Assembly: GCA_949317995.1 (NCBI GenBank)
Contig: OX439044.1
Location: 23,384,733-23,448,732, forward strand
Reading direction: 5' to 3'
From: Acholoe squamosa
Lineage: Eukaryota > Annelida > Polychaeta > Phyllodocida > Polynoidae
Length of the DNA stretch: 64,000 nucleotides
Below are positions 12,480 through 23,163 of this stretch, piece after piece. The notes beneath the pieces were generated by a model. That model saw only the letters and a program-made list of their open reading frames with translations, did no database searches and was not told where the DNA came from. Within the stretch, counting starts at the first letter, position 1. Every line of letters begins with the position of its first letter. A program made the translations under genes and the position numbers.

Positions 12480-12619
12480 CCCCTGGCTCTTTTGCGGGCA
12501 CTGACACATTCCTCTGTTAAATTATCAACCTGTGAAGCACGGGATAGCCACTTAGTGTCGCTAAAGTGCTGTAAAACACAAATCAATCAATCAATCAATC
12601 AACCCCTGGCTCTTTCGCG
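12480..12619 (+). mobile_element. short SINE-like insertion with 17-bp target duplication
   Basis: A 106-bp insert (12497-12602) ends in an AATC microsatellite. It is bounded by CCCCTGGCTCTTTTGCG at 12480-12496 and CCCCTGGCTCTTTCGCG at 12603-12619, differing by one C/T. This is the signature of LINE-driven retroposition. Its start, GGCACTGACACATTCCTCT, is shared with the insertion at 48273. Confidence 0.85.
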
Positions 12620-12848
12620 TTGCTGCCATTTTGGCTCCTGGCTGCTTGGAGTAAATCCGCCACTCTGGCTTCGTTTGCATCATTGTACTCACACGCTTGT
12701 TTTATCATATCCCCTATCCTCCAAAATGCAGCACACTGCCCCCGCCATCCCTCCTGCCTTCCAGGCATGCATTCAGACGCTCAGTCTCCTTCCCTGCAAC
12801 CGACGGGACCAATCCCTGTTCCTAGATAGGGGTGATTCTGAGTCCCAC

Positions 12849-12923
12849 GAAATAGAGGAATATCTAAGTTCCTCGATTGCCCCCGGACGTAAAACTAAAC
12901 AAACAAACAAATGAAATAGAGGA
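12849..12923 (+). mobile_element. 53-bp retroposed stub with 11-bp target duplication
   Basis: A 53-bp insert (12860-12912) ends in an AAAC run. GAAATAGAGGA flanks it on both sides, at 12849-12859 and 12913-12923. It is probably a severely 5'-truncated SINE or LINE tail. Confidence 0.75.
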
Positions 12924-13306
12924 TTTGTCTTCAATGGGTTTATAAGGGGGGCTCCTCTGGCCATTCCATATTAGTCACCCGGCCCACCATGGGCGTCTCC
13001 GTCTCTGACGCTTCTCCAGCCTCATTCTGGTCCCCCTGTAGTCTCCATCTCCTCAGGGACCACTTTCAGTGCGTCATAATGCACAATTTTTCAGAGCCTT
13101 CCTCTCCTTATCTCATACACCGCCATCCCCAGTATCCTTTCCACCCTTGAGGGCCCAGTCCAATAGCTTTGCAGCTTCAGAGTCCGCCCCACCTTCTTTA
13201 AAGAGTGGAAATAATACATGGATGCCCCCACGGGATCTCCTTTGTTTCTGCCCGGCTGTCGTAATTCCTTCTCTGCCTCTCCACCGCCTTCCCTATAGCC
13301 CTATGG

Positions 13307-14189
13307 CTAACTCAAAGGCTGTTGCCATGTGATATTGCAGGTCAGCCATGTAGCTCCATCCATCTCTTTCTTGGGTGTGGTCCGGATACAGCAGGGCCAG
13401 TGGGGTGGTGGTCTCTCTTCCCAACATGAGTGCCTCTGGTCCTGTCTCACCGTTGTGGCCAGCAGTATTTCTATCGTCCAGTTGGCCCTCTCTACCACTC
13501 CATTGCTTTGGGGGCGAAAGGTGCACATCCTAGTTTGCCGGATTTCCAGAAGGGCAACCACCTCTCTGAAAAAGGTCGCTTGGAAGTTCCGCCCTTGGTC
13601 TGTATGCAGTTCCTCCGGCGGCCCCAGCCGGCACACATACTCCTCTACAAATACCCGGGCCACTGTGCCAGCCTCCTGGTTAGGTAAAGCGTAGGCCTCC
13701 GTCCATTTAGTGGAATAGTCGGCGGCCACCAGGATGTATCTGTTCCCCCTATCCGTGACTGCTAGTGGACCCATGACATCCAATGCTATCCTCTGCAGAG
13801 GTAACCCTGCTCCGACATGGCCCATCTTTGCTCTATGGGGCGGAGGCGCTGCTTTCTTCTGGATACAAGCCTCGCATTTGGCGCACTATCTTGTCATATC
13901 CCTGTGGAACCAATAGAACCCTTGATGAAGTCTCCTGGTGGTCCTGGTGTGTCCCAGATGGCCTGCCAATGGAGCCCCATGAGCTTCGTAGAGCACCTCC
14001 TTTTGGTATGGCTATCTGCCATCTCTCCTGACCAGTTATTTCTCTCCATTTCCTCACCAACACCCCATTCCTTATCTCCAGCCTGTTGAACTGAGTCTGC
14101 CAGGCGTGTTGCTCATAGCTGAAGTCCTTGGCTTCCTCCGGAGATGGAGGGTAGCCCATCAGGACCCAATTAAGCACTTCTCGGAGCAT
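13307..14189 (-). pseudogene. gypsy B integrase
   Basis: The N-terminal zinc-binding region is at about 13833-14189, with a frameshift inside it. The catalytic core reads in one frame over 13307-13825. The D-D-E residues are visible in order: LDVMGPL, HTDQGR, and VVERAN. The spacing fits a retroviral-type integrase, which joins cDNA to chromosomal DNA. The C-terminus decays after 13307. Confidence 0.85.
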
Positions 14190-14754
14190 GGCGTCCTCCC
14201 CCTGGAGGCAGTCCCCCAGTCCTTTGGCTCCTTTTCCGCTTCCATCTCCGCCTCAGCCGTGGGCACAGGTTCCCCCTGCAGTCCCCTCTCTTGGCTGCGA
14301 GTGAGGACTCGGCAGGTAGCCATTTCATCCTCCGGAGGCTCCCTCCACCCATACTGTCTACAAGGGTCGCGAGACAGCCCGTCTGCATTCCAATGTTGTT
14401 TACCCAGCCTATGTTCCATGGTGATATCGTATGTGTCGATTATCTGTATCCTTCCGGCTCTTTAAATCCAAGCTATGATTTTAGGAATGCGTGATCTGTC
14501 CTCACAACCATTGTTCATCCCACCAGATAGTGCCACAATTTTCGTAGCCCAAATACTATTGCCAATAACTCCCTCCTGGTTAAACAGTAGTTCCTCTCAG
14601 CCTTTGACAGGGTGTGGCTAGCATAGGCTAGGACCTTCTCTTCATCCCGCTGCTCCTGGCTAAGGACCGCTCCGAGGCCAGCATCACTTGCATCCATGTC
14701 CAGTGTGATGCGACCCTCCGGCTTCAGGGGAGCCAGGATAGGAGCCTCCGTCAA
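14159..14754 (-). pseudogene. gypsy B RNase H and connection
   Basis: The RNase H start DMDASDAGLGAVLSQ and the ASHTLSKAERNY block are at 14515-14754 (minus). The end of the domain, with HWNADGLSR, is in another frame at 14159-14419. The domain degrades the RNA strand during cDNA synthesis. It is split by at least one frameshift. Confidence 0.85.
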
Positions 14755-14832
14755 CAGCTCCTTAAGCCGTGTGAAGGCCAGCTCACATTCATTAGTCCAT
14801 CAAAATGTCCTTCACTTCTCAGCCAATGTACT

Positions 14833-15591
14833 CTATGTGAATTCCTTGATAAAACCCTGGTAATAGCTGGCCAACCCCAGAAAGCTCCTTACTTCTGTGA
14901 CTGTCTCTGGCTTACCCCAGTTATTCACGGCGGCCACCTTCTTTGGGTTTGTCGCTTCCCAGTCCTTCCTTATGACAAGTCCCGCTCTGATTATTCGCTG
15001 CAATACCTCCTCCAACCTTTCCAGATGCTCCTGGAAGGTAGAAGCGGACACTACCACATCGTCTAAGTAGACCAGGCAGGTGCGCCATTGCAGCCCCCGC
15101 ATTACCACCTCCATCACTCTTTCGAAGGTTCCCGGCGCGTTACACAAGCTAAAGGACATCCTCCTAAATTGATAGAGACCCCTATGGGTGCTAAACTCCG
15201 TTTTCTCTATGTCCTCTGGCTGAATGTCCAGCTGCCAGTATCCACTTGCCAGATCCACCGAGGAGAACCAGGCAGCTCCGGCCTTGGTGTCTAGGCAGTC
15301 CTCTACCCATGATGGGGATAGGCGTCTTTGATAGTCACCGCGTTCAACTTCCTGTAGTCCATACAACATCTGGTGGAGCCATCATTTTTTTTTTACCAGA
15401 ACTACAGGTGAGGCCATTGGGCTTTGAGGCTCCTCAATGACCATGGCTTCCAACATCTTGTCGACCTCTTGGTCTATGAGCTCCCTCCTATGCGGCGCCA
15501 GTCGTCTTGGCGGCTGCTTTATCGGAGCCACGCCTCCAGTATCAATACAATGCTGGGCCACCTGTGTGTGTCCTCTGTCTCCTGGGTTCAA
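14833..15591 (-). pseudogene. gypsy B reverse transcriptase
   Basis: The palm domain is clear: DLASGYWQ, the LCNAPGTFE block and the catalytic YLDD in CLVYLDDVVV, followed by FLGLASYYQGF in the thumb. The fingers segment at 15382-15591 ends in VLVKKK at a ten-base homopolymer (15385-15394), where the frame is lost; another shift follows near 15330. One of these breaks could be a homopolymer length error. Confidence 0.88.
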
Positions 15592-16149
15592 TTGAAACGC
15601 CGCCCTGTACCTTCTCAGGAGGGCTGCCAGCTCCTCCCTCTTCCCATCTCCATTCCTGCTGTTGGCTCCCTAATCCACTCATCTCCTTTGTCTTCCCTCA
15701 TCATCTGGCACAGAGCCTCCACCCTTCCGCCTTCTTCAGCGGCCGACTCCCCATTGAGGGGTTATATTTCTCCCAGCATCATGTCTTTGAAGATGGTGAC
15801 TGCCCCTGTCCCGGATTAAGGACTTCCAACGTCCTAGTACCCTGAGGGCGTACCAAGCTCCTAGCCACCAAGAATTTCGGCTCTCCGTTATGCCCTGCGA
15901 GGCCTTCCACTAATCCATCCTCCCCCTCAATCCAAGGGCCCTGGAGTTGCCCTTCTAGGACGGCTTCCTCTCCCGCCTCCAACACTGCCACCCAGGTGCT
16001 TACCACTCGGCAGGAGCTTTCTCCCTCCGACCATACCAGGTGCTCCCTTCCTAATTCAACTATAAAAGCGTGTCTCCTCAGGAATGTCGCTCCCAGTATC
16101 TCAGACTCTGAACTTTAAGGTCACCTCTCTCCTACCCAGCTTTAGCTGG

Positions 16150-16424
16150 GCGGTACTCTCGCCTTGTATCTGCATGGCTCTCCCATCAGCTGTATATACT
16201 ATTTTTCCTGTATTTCCCAGTACACTTTCCCCTCCGTTTTCCTTCTACCAAGTGATGAACACTAAATTCATCAAAGCTCCCGTATCCACCACTAGTTTTA
16301 TGGGAGGTGCACCTAGGCAGGCCTCCACTAGAAGGCCCCTTCCCCCTCCTCTCTCTTTTCCCTATTACTTTGTTCTCCAGCCTTTCATCTCCGACCTCTG
16401 CGCAGCCACGGGCACAGGCCGGAG
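16150..16424 (-). pseudogene. gypsy B aspartic protease
   Basis: The minus strand encodes a retropepsin active-site signature, LVVDTGA, with DTGA at 16275-16286. It sits between the Gag zinc knuckle and RT, as expected. Boundaries are approximate because the frame changes on both sides. Confidence 0.7.
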
Positions 16425-17550
16425 CTAGTTTCCCGCCTCCCTGGCAGCTTCCGCTCCGCCCTTCTCCGCGCCCTCTCCGGTTCCTGGACAATTTCTCTTA
16501 AAGTGACCTTCCTTCCTGCATTTAAAGCATGTAATGGTATAGGATTTTTTCTTCCTTTCCTCTTTGTCCGCGTCCCCAGTTACCAATTTCCTAATTATCT
16601 CAGTTAGACTAGCCAATTTATTGTCATTCGAAAACATTCGAGATTGTCGCATCTGCAGCCCTAGCTCGGCCCCGGGACTCCTGTACATTATTGAAGTAGG
16701 CCTGCCTCCCCACTTATTGCTGTCATCACCACGGTCTGGAGATCTTTCGGACGCAACTGATAGACCCACTGTCTCAATTGAATTGGCAAGTACAACAGGA
16801 ATCTGTCTAAGACTAAGGTGTCCCTAGTTTTCGCCTTGGCCTCCAGATAAGCCAATCGAGTGAACTTGGCCAGGTCCTCCTGCAGTTCCTGCAGGCCTTC
16901 TCCGGCCTTCCTCTCCCGTGTGCAGAGGAAAGGTTTGTACGTCTCCTCCTGGTTGGCTGGCTCGAATCTGGCGATTAGCGCGTTCCGGAGCTCCTTGTAC
17001 CCATCCTTGGTACCAGGCTCTCTCCCCTCCAATAACCGTCTCGCCTGCCCCGTCAAGCTTAAACCCGGGAAGGTGCCTGCTTCCTCAGGAGTCGGTGGTC
17101 CCATCGAATCTTGTTTGTTTGACCAGCAGTACCTACCATCCCCACTCTTCGACGGTTTATGCCTTCTTCTACCTCTTGATGCCTCTTTGGCTAACTGTGT
17201 GATGGCATCGGCCAAGCGATCTCGCTCCTTAGACCAGTCGTCACCTCCCCTACCACCTTCATTTGCTCCGTTATCTCCGTCCTCTTTCGACGTCCCTCCA
17301 TCCCCGTCGGACCTATCCTCCACCTCTCTTTCGATGCGCGCTGGTTTCCGGCCAACTGGCCTCTCCTGCAAGGTACCTCTGTGGCTCCCGCCCAGTCCGT
17401 CTCTGCTCCGGCCCCTCCGGCCGTTTCCCCACCTTGTTCATTCTCCAACTCCCCTAGGACTCCCTCATCCTTCAAGGGTCCTCCTCCTGGGGTTATCCAT
17501 TCCGGCTTCAAGTTTCTTTCCTTCTCCCATGGCCAATTATAGCTGTCCAC
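16425..17550 (-). pseudogene. gag: gypsy B Gag: capsid and CCHC zinc knuckle
   Basis: Three overlapping minus-strand frames make up a Gag. The N-terminal charged part is at 17191-17550. The capsid-like part (16688-17371) has the Retrotrans_gag pattern with ARFEPANQEETYKPF and LPIQLRQWVYQLRP. The nucleocapsid part (16425-16769) has a CCHC knuckle, CFKCRKEGHFKRNC. Frameshifts lie near 17375 and 16735. Gag forms the particle that packages element RNA. Confidence 0.82.
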
Positions 17551-17735
17551 CTTTCCGAAGCGGTCTCTAGACTCCTACTGTCTTTCCAAACCAACCTCGC
17601 GCCTCACCGGCCTTTTTTTCTGAAAGAAACATCCTCATCTACCAATTCTAGCAGAGATCCCTTCTCTGCTCCCCCTACCCTCAAGTTTGGCATTTTTTTT
17701 GTCTTATCCATGTTTGCTTCAGAGGCAGTTCATCA

Positions 17736-17749
17736 CTAGCTGTCACCAA
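17736..17749 (-). promoter_or_regulatory. primer-binding site of gypsy B
   Basis: Read on the minus strand, TTGGTGACAGCTAG directly follows the LTR. The TGG start matches the complement of a tRNA CCA end. The primer tRNA was not identified. Confidence 0.6.
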
Positions 17750-18008
17750 TGTAGCGAAATACGACTCGAACTCAATAGCAAACACCACAAGACTTGTACT
17801 ACAGTTTAACACTGTTTATTGACCTGGCATCGGGCCACACCATCTACTCGGAGCTCACTGGTCCTCGGAGATAACTTAATACTGGAAATACTCGTGTCTT
17901 CAATAAACTCTGGTGCCAAAAATTGAACTAGCATTGACTCCCAGCTTCATTATATAGAGTGATTGTCTCCGACGCTAAGTCACTCCAGCATCGGAGACTC
18001 GTCTAACA
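17750..18008 (-). repeat. LTR of gypsy B
   Basis: On the minus strand this 259-bp unit starts TGTTAGACGAG and ends TTTCGCTACA. It contains a TATATA at 17951-17956 and an AATAAA at 17815-17820. The primer-binding site abuts one end. A purine-tract-like TGGGGGTAAA abuts the other end, which is unexpected for a 5' LTR. Confidence 0.75.
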
Positions 18009-18105
18009 TTTACCCCCACTTGGCTCAGGCTCAGGGAAGATGAGGCTCCTACGCCACCATCCAGAATGGTTTCAGCTTCACCCCCGCCTCCCTCGGCCAT
18101 ATCAC
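18009..18105 (-). other. stub of an internal 3' end next to the gypsy B LTR
   Basis: On the minus strand this ends CCAAGTGGGGGTAAA directly before the LTR, as a polypurine tract would. It suggests a remnant of a second element copy sharing this LTR. Confidence 0.4.
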
Positions 18106-18851
18106 CACTATATATATATATTATATGTACGTTCTGCGCCATTATAATTTGATCATGGAGAATAATCCTCTTTTTTTTTGTCGGGGAAAGATCTTGGAAT
18201 TTTGTTCCAAGATTCTTGAAAACCATGCATATAAGAACCATGTCAGAACCTCCCCCCACACCCCACCCAAACCCTAATCCCTCATATATTTTGCTAGATC
18301 TGGACTCTTTGAGAGTTAAGCAAGGAGCGTGGATATTGTGTGTGTATGACCCAGGGTACATGGTCCTTGAGTTAGGGGCCTCACAGGTACACCTGCTAGT
18401 ACATCCCTTAACGGCCAGCTGAACCCATGTATTAAACATTGGTGTGGATTCTGACTTTCTCTATTGTGGTTACAGCATGGCATTGTGTGGTTAATGTGTA
18501 AGGTGTACTTTCTGTTTGTAGTTTACACTTTACTACAACATACTTATATACATTGTACCACCAGCTTAAATAGATTTCTTTTTTCATTTTTTCGTTATTC
18601 ACTGCAATGCTGCCTTGCTTTTTATTACAAAAGAAAATAGCGGCACACAATCTGAATACTTTGAAGATCTACATAACTAAACGATACAACTACAGTAACT
18701 CCGAGAGACACCAAAACCTGCCCTGTTTTATTATAGAGTAAGAAAAATTACCTAGAAACTTAACCAGAGATACTCTACTATCAAAGGGATATGCTTAACA
18801 TATCAAACCTAGAAACTAATAATTATTACTGTTGCCTCCACGAGGCATAAT

Positions 18852-18899
<48 letters not shown>

Positions 18900-20676
18900 T
18901 AAGTATTATTAATGTGCTAGACCCTAGATCTGTCTCCATTGACATGTCATTTAGTCACATGAAGTAAACTTATGACATGTCTGACTCTGAAGCTATAGCC
19001 TCTCTTCTCCTTTCTCATTCATTATAAGGTTTGTAAAAGGATTTATCCTTCCATGAGAAAAAAAAATCTACCAGCTTGGCTTTGCGCTCGAAGCTGTGGA
19101 GATCTCACATGTCCCGAGTGTTGTCAGAATTGAGTTAAATATGCTACAATTATTTAGAGTTTATAATTATATAACAACTAGAGTTTAGTTCATTATAGAC
19201 ACATGTAAGATAGACAGGGGCGATCTGTATGGGAAATCGGTGAGAAAATCAGGGAGGGATCTTATGAATTATGAATAAATTACTTTGAAATATGACGTAG
19301 ATTGTGAGTTTGACATGATTTCTGCAACCAGGCTCATGCTCAGGTATTTCTATATCCGCGATAACTAATCCCACGTTGGTGGATGAGTATATATGCCAGG
19401 GAGCAATCTGATGTTCTGAAGGACCCATCCCGCTACACTCCTATATACATATACTGTACACAACTGTACAGTCTACTTTTACCTGTGTGAGTTGCTATGC
19501 GACCGAGCACCTCAGTCCGACCTTGGGAGCTGCTCGTCACATCTGTTACCATGGTTACCAGAATGCTGGCCTCTGATTGGCTGAGAGGTGACCAAATGGA
19601 GCCCTCTGATTGGCTGCAGGTCGAGTGAGTAATAAACAGTACTTAACTACCGTAATCTCCCGTGTAACAGGAATAAGTATTTTTTGATTTTCTGTTACCA
19701 TGGAAACATGTTTTTTAGCAGTTTAGTACTACTCTAAAGTACAAAATCCTCATGTATAAGACACACCCCTCACTTTGGTGGCTTGCAAAAAACACAGCAG
19801 AGCTCTATCATAAAATATCACATTTGCATAATTAGCCCCACCCCATTGTTTACAAATAAGGGACCACGGGGCTAGGTCACGTGTTGTTTACAAACAAGGG
19901 GTCATGTGATCGCACTAATCTCCTAATTAGGTCATGTTATCATGGTAACCAGAATGCCGTCCTCTGATTGGCTGAGAGGTGGTCACTAATCCCCTAATTA
20001 GGTCAAGGGGTGTGGCCTATTATGAAAATGAGGTCAAGGTGAAGGTCACATGACCATATATGGGCATGCACCACGGGGGGGGCAGTGACGTCACAGTACT
20101 AATCCCCTACTTAGGTCCCGTTACCATGGTTACCAAGAATGCTGATGTACTGTAGTTTTAGTACCTTTGTTCACATACCGGGCACATACTTATAATATGA
20201 AAATAGCCCAGAGAACAACAAATGTTTGAAAACGTTCCTATATGGTTTGTACCAATATTAGCAGGTCACTGAGCATATAACTAACATTGGCACAGCCTTA
20301 AAGGAAGACACTACCCTCTTTCCATGTAGATTGAATGTGTGATATACATCACATATGAACTTCCCATGACCGTCCTATGACCGTCCCATGACAGTACCAT
20401 AGTCCCATCCATCCATCCATCCATCCATCCATTATAGGTTAGAGACCAGGCTGACCAGCAAATGACTGGTTAAGGTTAATTGTAGAAAATTTATATGTGT
20501 CTACTGACATCACGATTGACAAAGTGCATCCCCAGCAAACAAAAATATGTTAAATCACCTAAAAAAAAAGTTCTCTGAGGGGTTCAAAAACGTTTTAAAA
20601 AATCGAAAATAAAACGTTTTATTAACGTAAAAACGTGGACTCCAAATAACGTAAAAAAATGTTAGGCCTAAAAAAA
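18106..20676. other. noncoding sequence with microsatellites
   Basis: No gene recognised. It holds TA runs near 18106-18130 and 18860-18897. A diverged repeat of about 45 bp (TTACCATGGTTACCAGAATGC followed by CTCTGATTGGCTGAGAGGTG) occurs near 19545, 19930 and 20108, and a CCAT run at 20405-20432. AAAACGTTTT-rich sequence starts near 20587. Any promoter or 5' untranslated exon of the GT92 gene would be here, but I cannot place it. Confidence 0.5.
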
Positions 20677-20765
20677 AGGATGAGAACAAAGTCCTCTGCC
20701 TGTCGACTCATATTATTTTCATGTTGTTTACAGGCTCTCAGCTTATATCTACACCTGCAACATCC
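20677..20765 (+). repeat. copy 1 of an 89-bp duplicated intron/exon edge
   Basis: It matches 23702-23790 with four differences in 89 bases. It carries a copy of the intron end, the TTTACAG acceptor and the first 32 bases of GT92 exon 3, but lies upstream of GT92 exon 1. Confidence 0.9.
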
Positions 20766-20801
20766 ACAGTGTCTTTCCCCTTTTTTTTCAGAAACATTAA
20801 G

Positions 20802-21116
20802 ATGTTTAGGTTCTTCTTAGTCCACCTAAAGAGTCTGCTCAGGATTCTCATTTTAATGATCATCCTTAATGGAATGTACACACGATGGAAAAAGATCAAT
20901 AAAACTACTCAAAGATCTACTTATTTAAGATCAACAACTTATAACTTTGATCGAGCAAATCAGTCCATTTATACACAACCAGTAAGTCATAGCATCAAAT
21001 GGACAACTAAATCTACAACATCCAGTAACCACTGTCCAGCTCCTGAACCCACTGGTAGATGGCGCAAGGTGTCTAATCTCTGCTACGTCTTTGGCGCATA
21101 TATGGACACAAGACCA
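20802..21116 (+). other. GT92 coding exon 1
   Basis: It holds 105 codons: the signal anchor FFLVHLKSLLRILILMIIL, the stem, and the start of the domain at NLCYVFGAYMDTRP. The acceptor is at 20781-20791, and the GTATGT donor starts at 21117. Confidence 0.85.
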
Positions 21117-23109
21117 GTATGTATAGCATATTAGCGTAAATACAATTTTCCAACAATGCTTTCAGTTTCATCGCCATTTACAGTTCCTTACATTCTCATT
21201 TCACAAGACCAGCGTAGTTTCAGAAGTTATTAAAGATATTTTGTTATCTCTATGTAGGACGGTTTTTGAACGTATTATGAAAATTGCTTATTGAATGTTT
21301 TTGAAAATGCTTCTTCTATGACATCAAAAATGTTTTGTAAAACATATATAAATACATTTTACCCTTGCATTGATGCATAGATAAATATTCAAACGGTAAA
21401 GATACTTCTTTATTGACTAGTTTCATCCACATAGTATGCATCTGTCTGTCTAGCTGTCTCTGTCTGTCTGTCTGTCTCTGTCCTTCTGGTATGTGTGTGA
21501 TCGATAGCTACTTGTACATCCATGTATTGCCTCCTGTTGTAAATGGTTTACAAAACAGTCTGAAGCATGATATACAAATAACAAACTTTTCATTTAATTA
21601 CATCTCTTACACTTTACAGGTAGTTAAAGCTGTCCGCATAATTGGCACCCATGGCACTAATGCTAAAGGACCTGACAAGTGCAATTTATTCTTCCCAGCT
21701 GACAGCAAACCAGAAGTTATAGATTTGCAGTATGCAATGAATCCTGAGCACAATGGCTTTGCGTATGTATTCTTCTTTCCCACATTGTCTAATAAGCAAG
21801 ATACATAATTTGCACTGCTTTATCCCTTCTCATCACTGTGGTGAAGAATGGGGTGCTAATTTCTTTTACAGTAGACCAGTATTCCCCTATATCTGGTTTC
21901 TTCAGCAGTCCCATGAGGAATGTCAGTCCAAGAAAACTTTGTAATGTCCGCGGTAGTGACGGGAACCCACTTGGATTTGTTCTGTCCCGGGAATGCCTCC
22001 CTGACCGCCGCTGCATACTTGTTTGTTTCCCTTGTTATAATTGCGATGAATTCCAGGGTAAAAAATATACGGAAGAAGTCAACTATCTTACTTTCATTTG
22101 TAAGGTTTGTAAAGGGAGCCACTCCAGTGTCCTCGTTGTCAAACACAGGCAAGGAGGGGGACTTCCGCACCCCAGTTGTCATGTGATCCCATTTCAGGAT
22201 ACTTTCACATTCTGGAGCAGGGTCTAGATCTGCCCCCTCTGCTTCCTCTGGATCGTCCTCTTCTGCCTCATTTCCTATTTCCATGTTATTTATGTGAAAT
22301 GTCTGATTGAGTGCTCTGTATGTACTTAGAGGGATATCATCATCCCAATCATCCCCCAAGTCTGACCAGCCCCTATCTCCATCGCTCTCCTCCCCCGCCG
22401 ACATAATTGCCGATAGAGATTAGATAAGGATCAGATGGACGCGCACCTGTGGCAAGCACCTGTGGCTGTGTTTACTTTCTGTTGTCAGGCTCTGATATGG
22501 TTACCATGATAGAATGAAAAAAAAAATCTAGAAAAGTTGTTCAAAACATTTTAGTCAAGCCTCAAACAAAAAATGAGAAAGTTTGCTTTATTATTTTTTA
22601 TTCTAGACCATGTTTTATGAACTCCCGCACTAATGAGACATTAAATGACCAATAAGTCATCCTCGCTGGAGGGCCGCCATGGCCTGCATGACCTATACGT
22701 GATGCTCGCCGGTGAGGGGCGAGACCAATACGTCATGCTCGCTGAAGCCTGGCGTGACCTATACGTCACCCTAGCTGGAAATGGGTTAATGGGTCTTTAA
22801 AGCCTCTCCCATTTTAGAGACAAAAATAAGCAACACAGAATGGGTAATGCCATTTGTAAACAAATAAGATTATATAGTCATTTGCATCACCTGACAAATA
22901 GTGACTAAGTGCTGCCATATACTGAATAATTGCTGACAAATAGTGACTAAGTGCTGTCTGATATTGAAATCACTGAAAAATATGGCCTAATTAGAAAAAA
23001 AAGAAAAAGAATAAAAACAATAGGGTGCAACTGTTACCTATTGTAATGGCTAGTATCAACATTTATCTCACCAGGTAACAATTGTTCAGGGGTGGACTAT
23101 AGCTTGTAG

Positions 23110-23163
<54 letters not shown>

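Larger units (their letters stand above)
11801..13300 (-). other. decayed 3' region of gypsy B with small insertions
   Basis: GC-rich minus-strand sequence between integrase and the C2H2 fragment. Short Arg/Glu/Ser-rich reading frames in several phases suggest an eroded ORF, but none is long enough to define. Two retroposed stubs are inserted here at 12497-12602 and 12860-12912. Confidence 0.4.
11500..18008 (-). mobile_element. Ty3/gypsy LTR retrotransposon B, decayed
   Basis: Reading the minus strand from right to left gives LTR, primer-binding site, Gag with a zinc knuckle, DTGA protease, RT, RNase H, integrase, and a downstream ORF with C2H2 fingers. Every coding part is split by frameshifts. 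An LTR is visible only at the right (5') end; no left LTR was found, so the 3' end is lost or too diverged. The sequence is GC-richer than its surroundings. It differs from gypsy A in protein sequence but shares the zinc-finger ORF after integrase. Confidence 0.85.

Noticed and set aside
12303..12914. 203-codon plus ORF
   Set aside because: It crosses the SINE-like insertion and is antisense to gypsy B.
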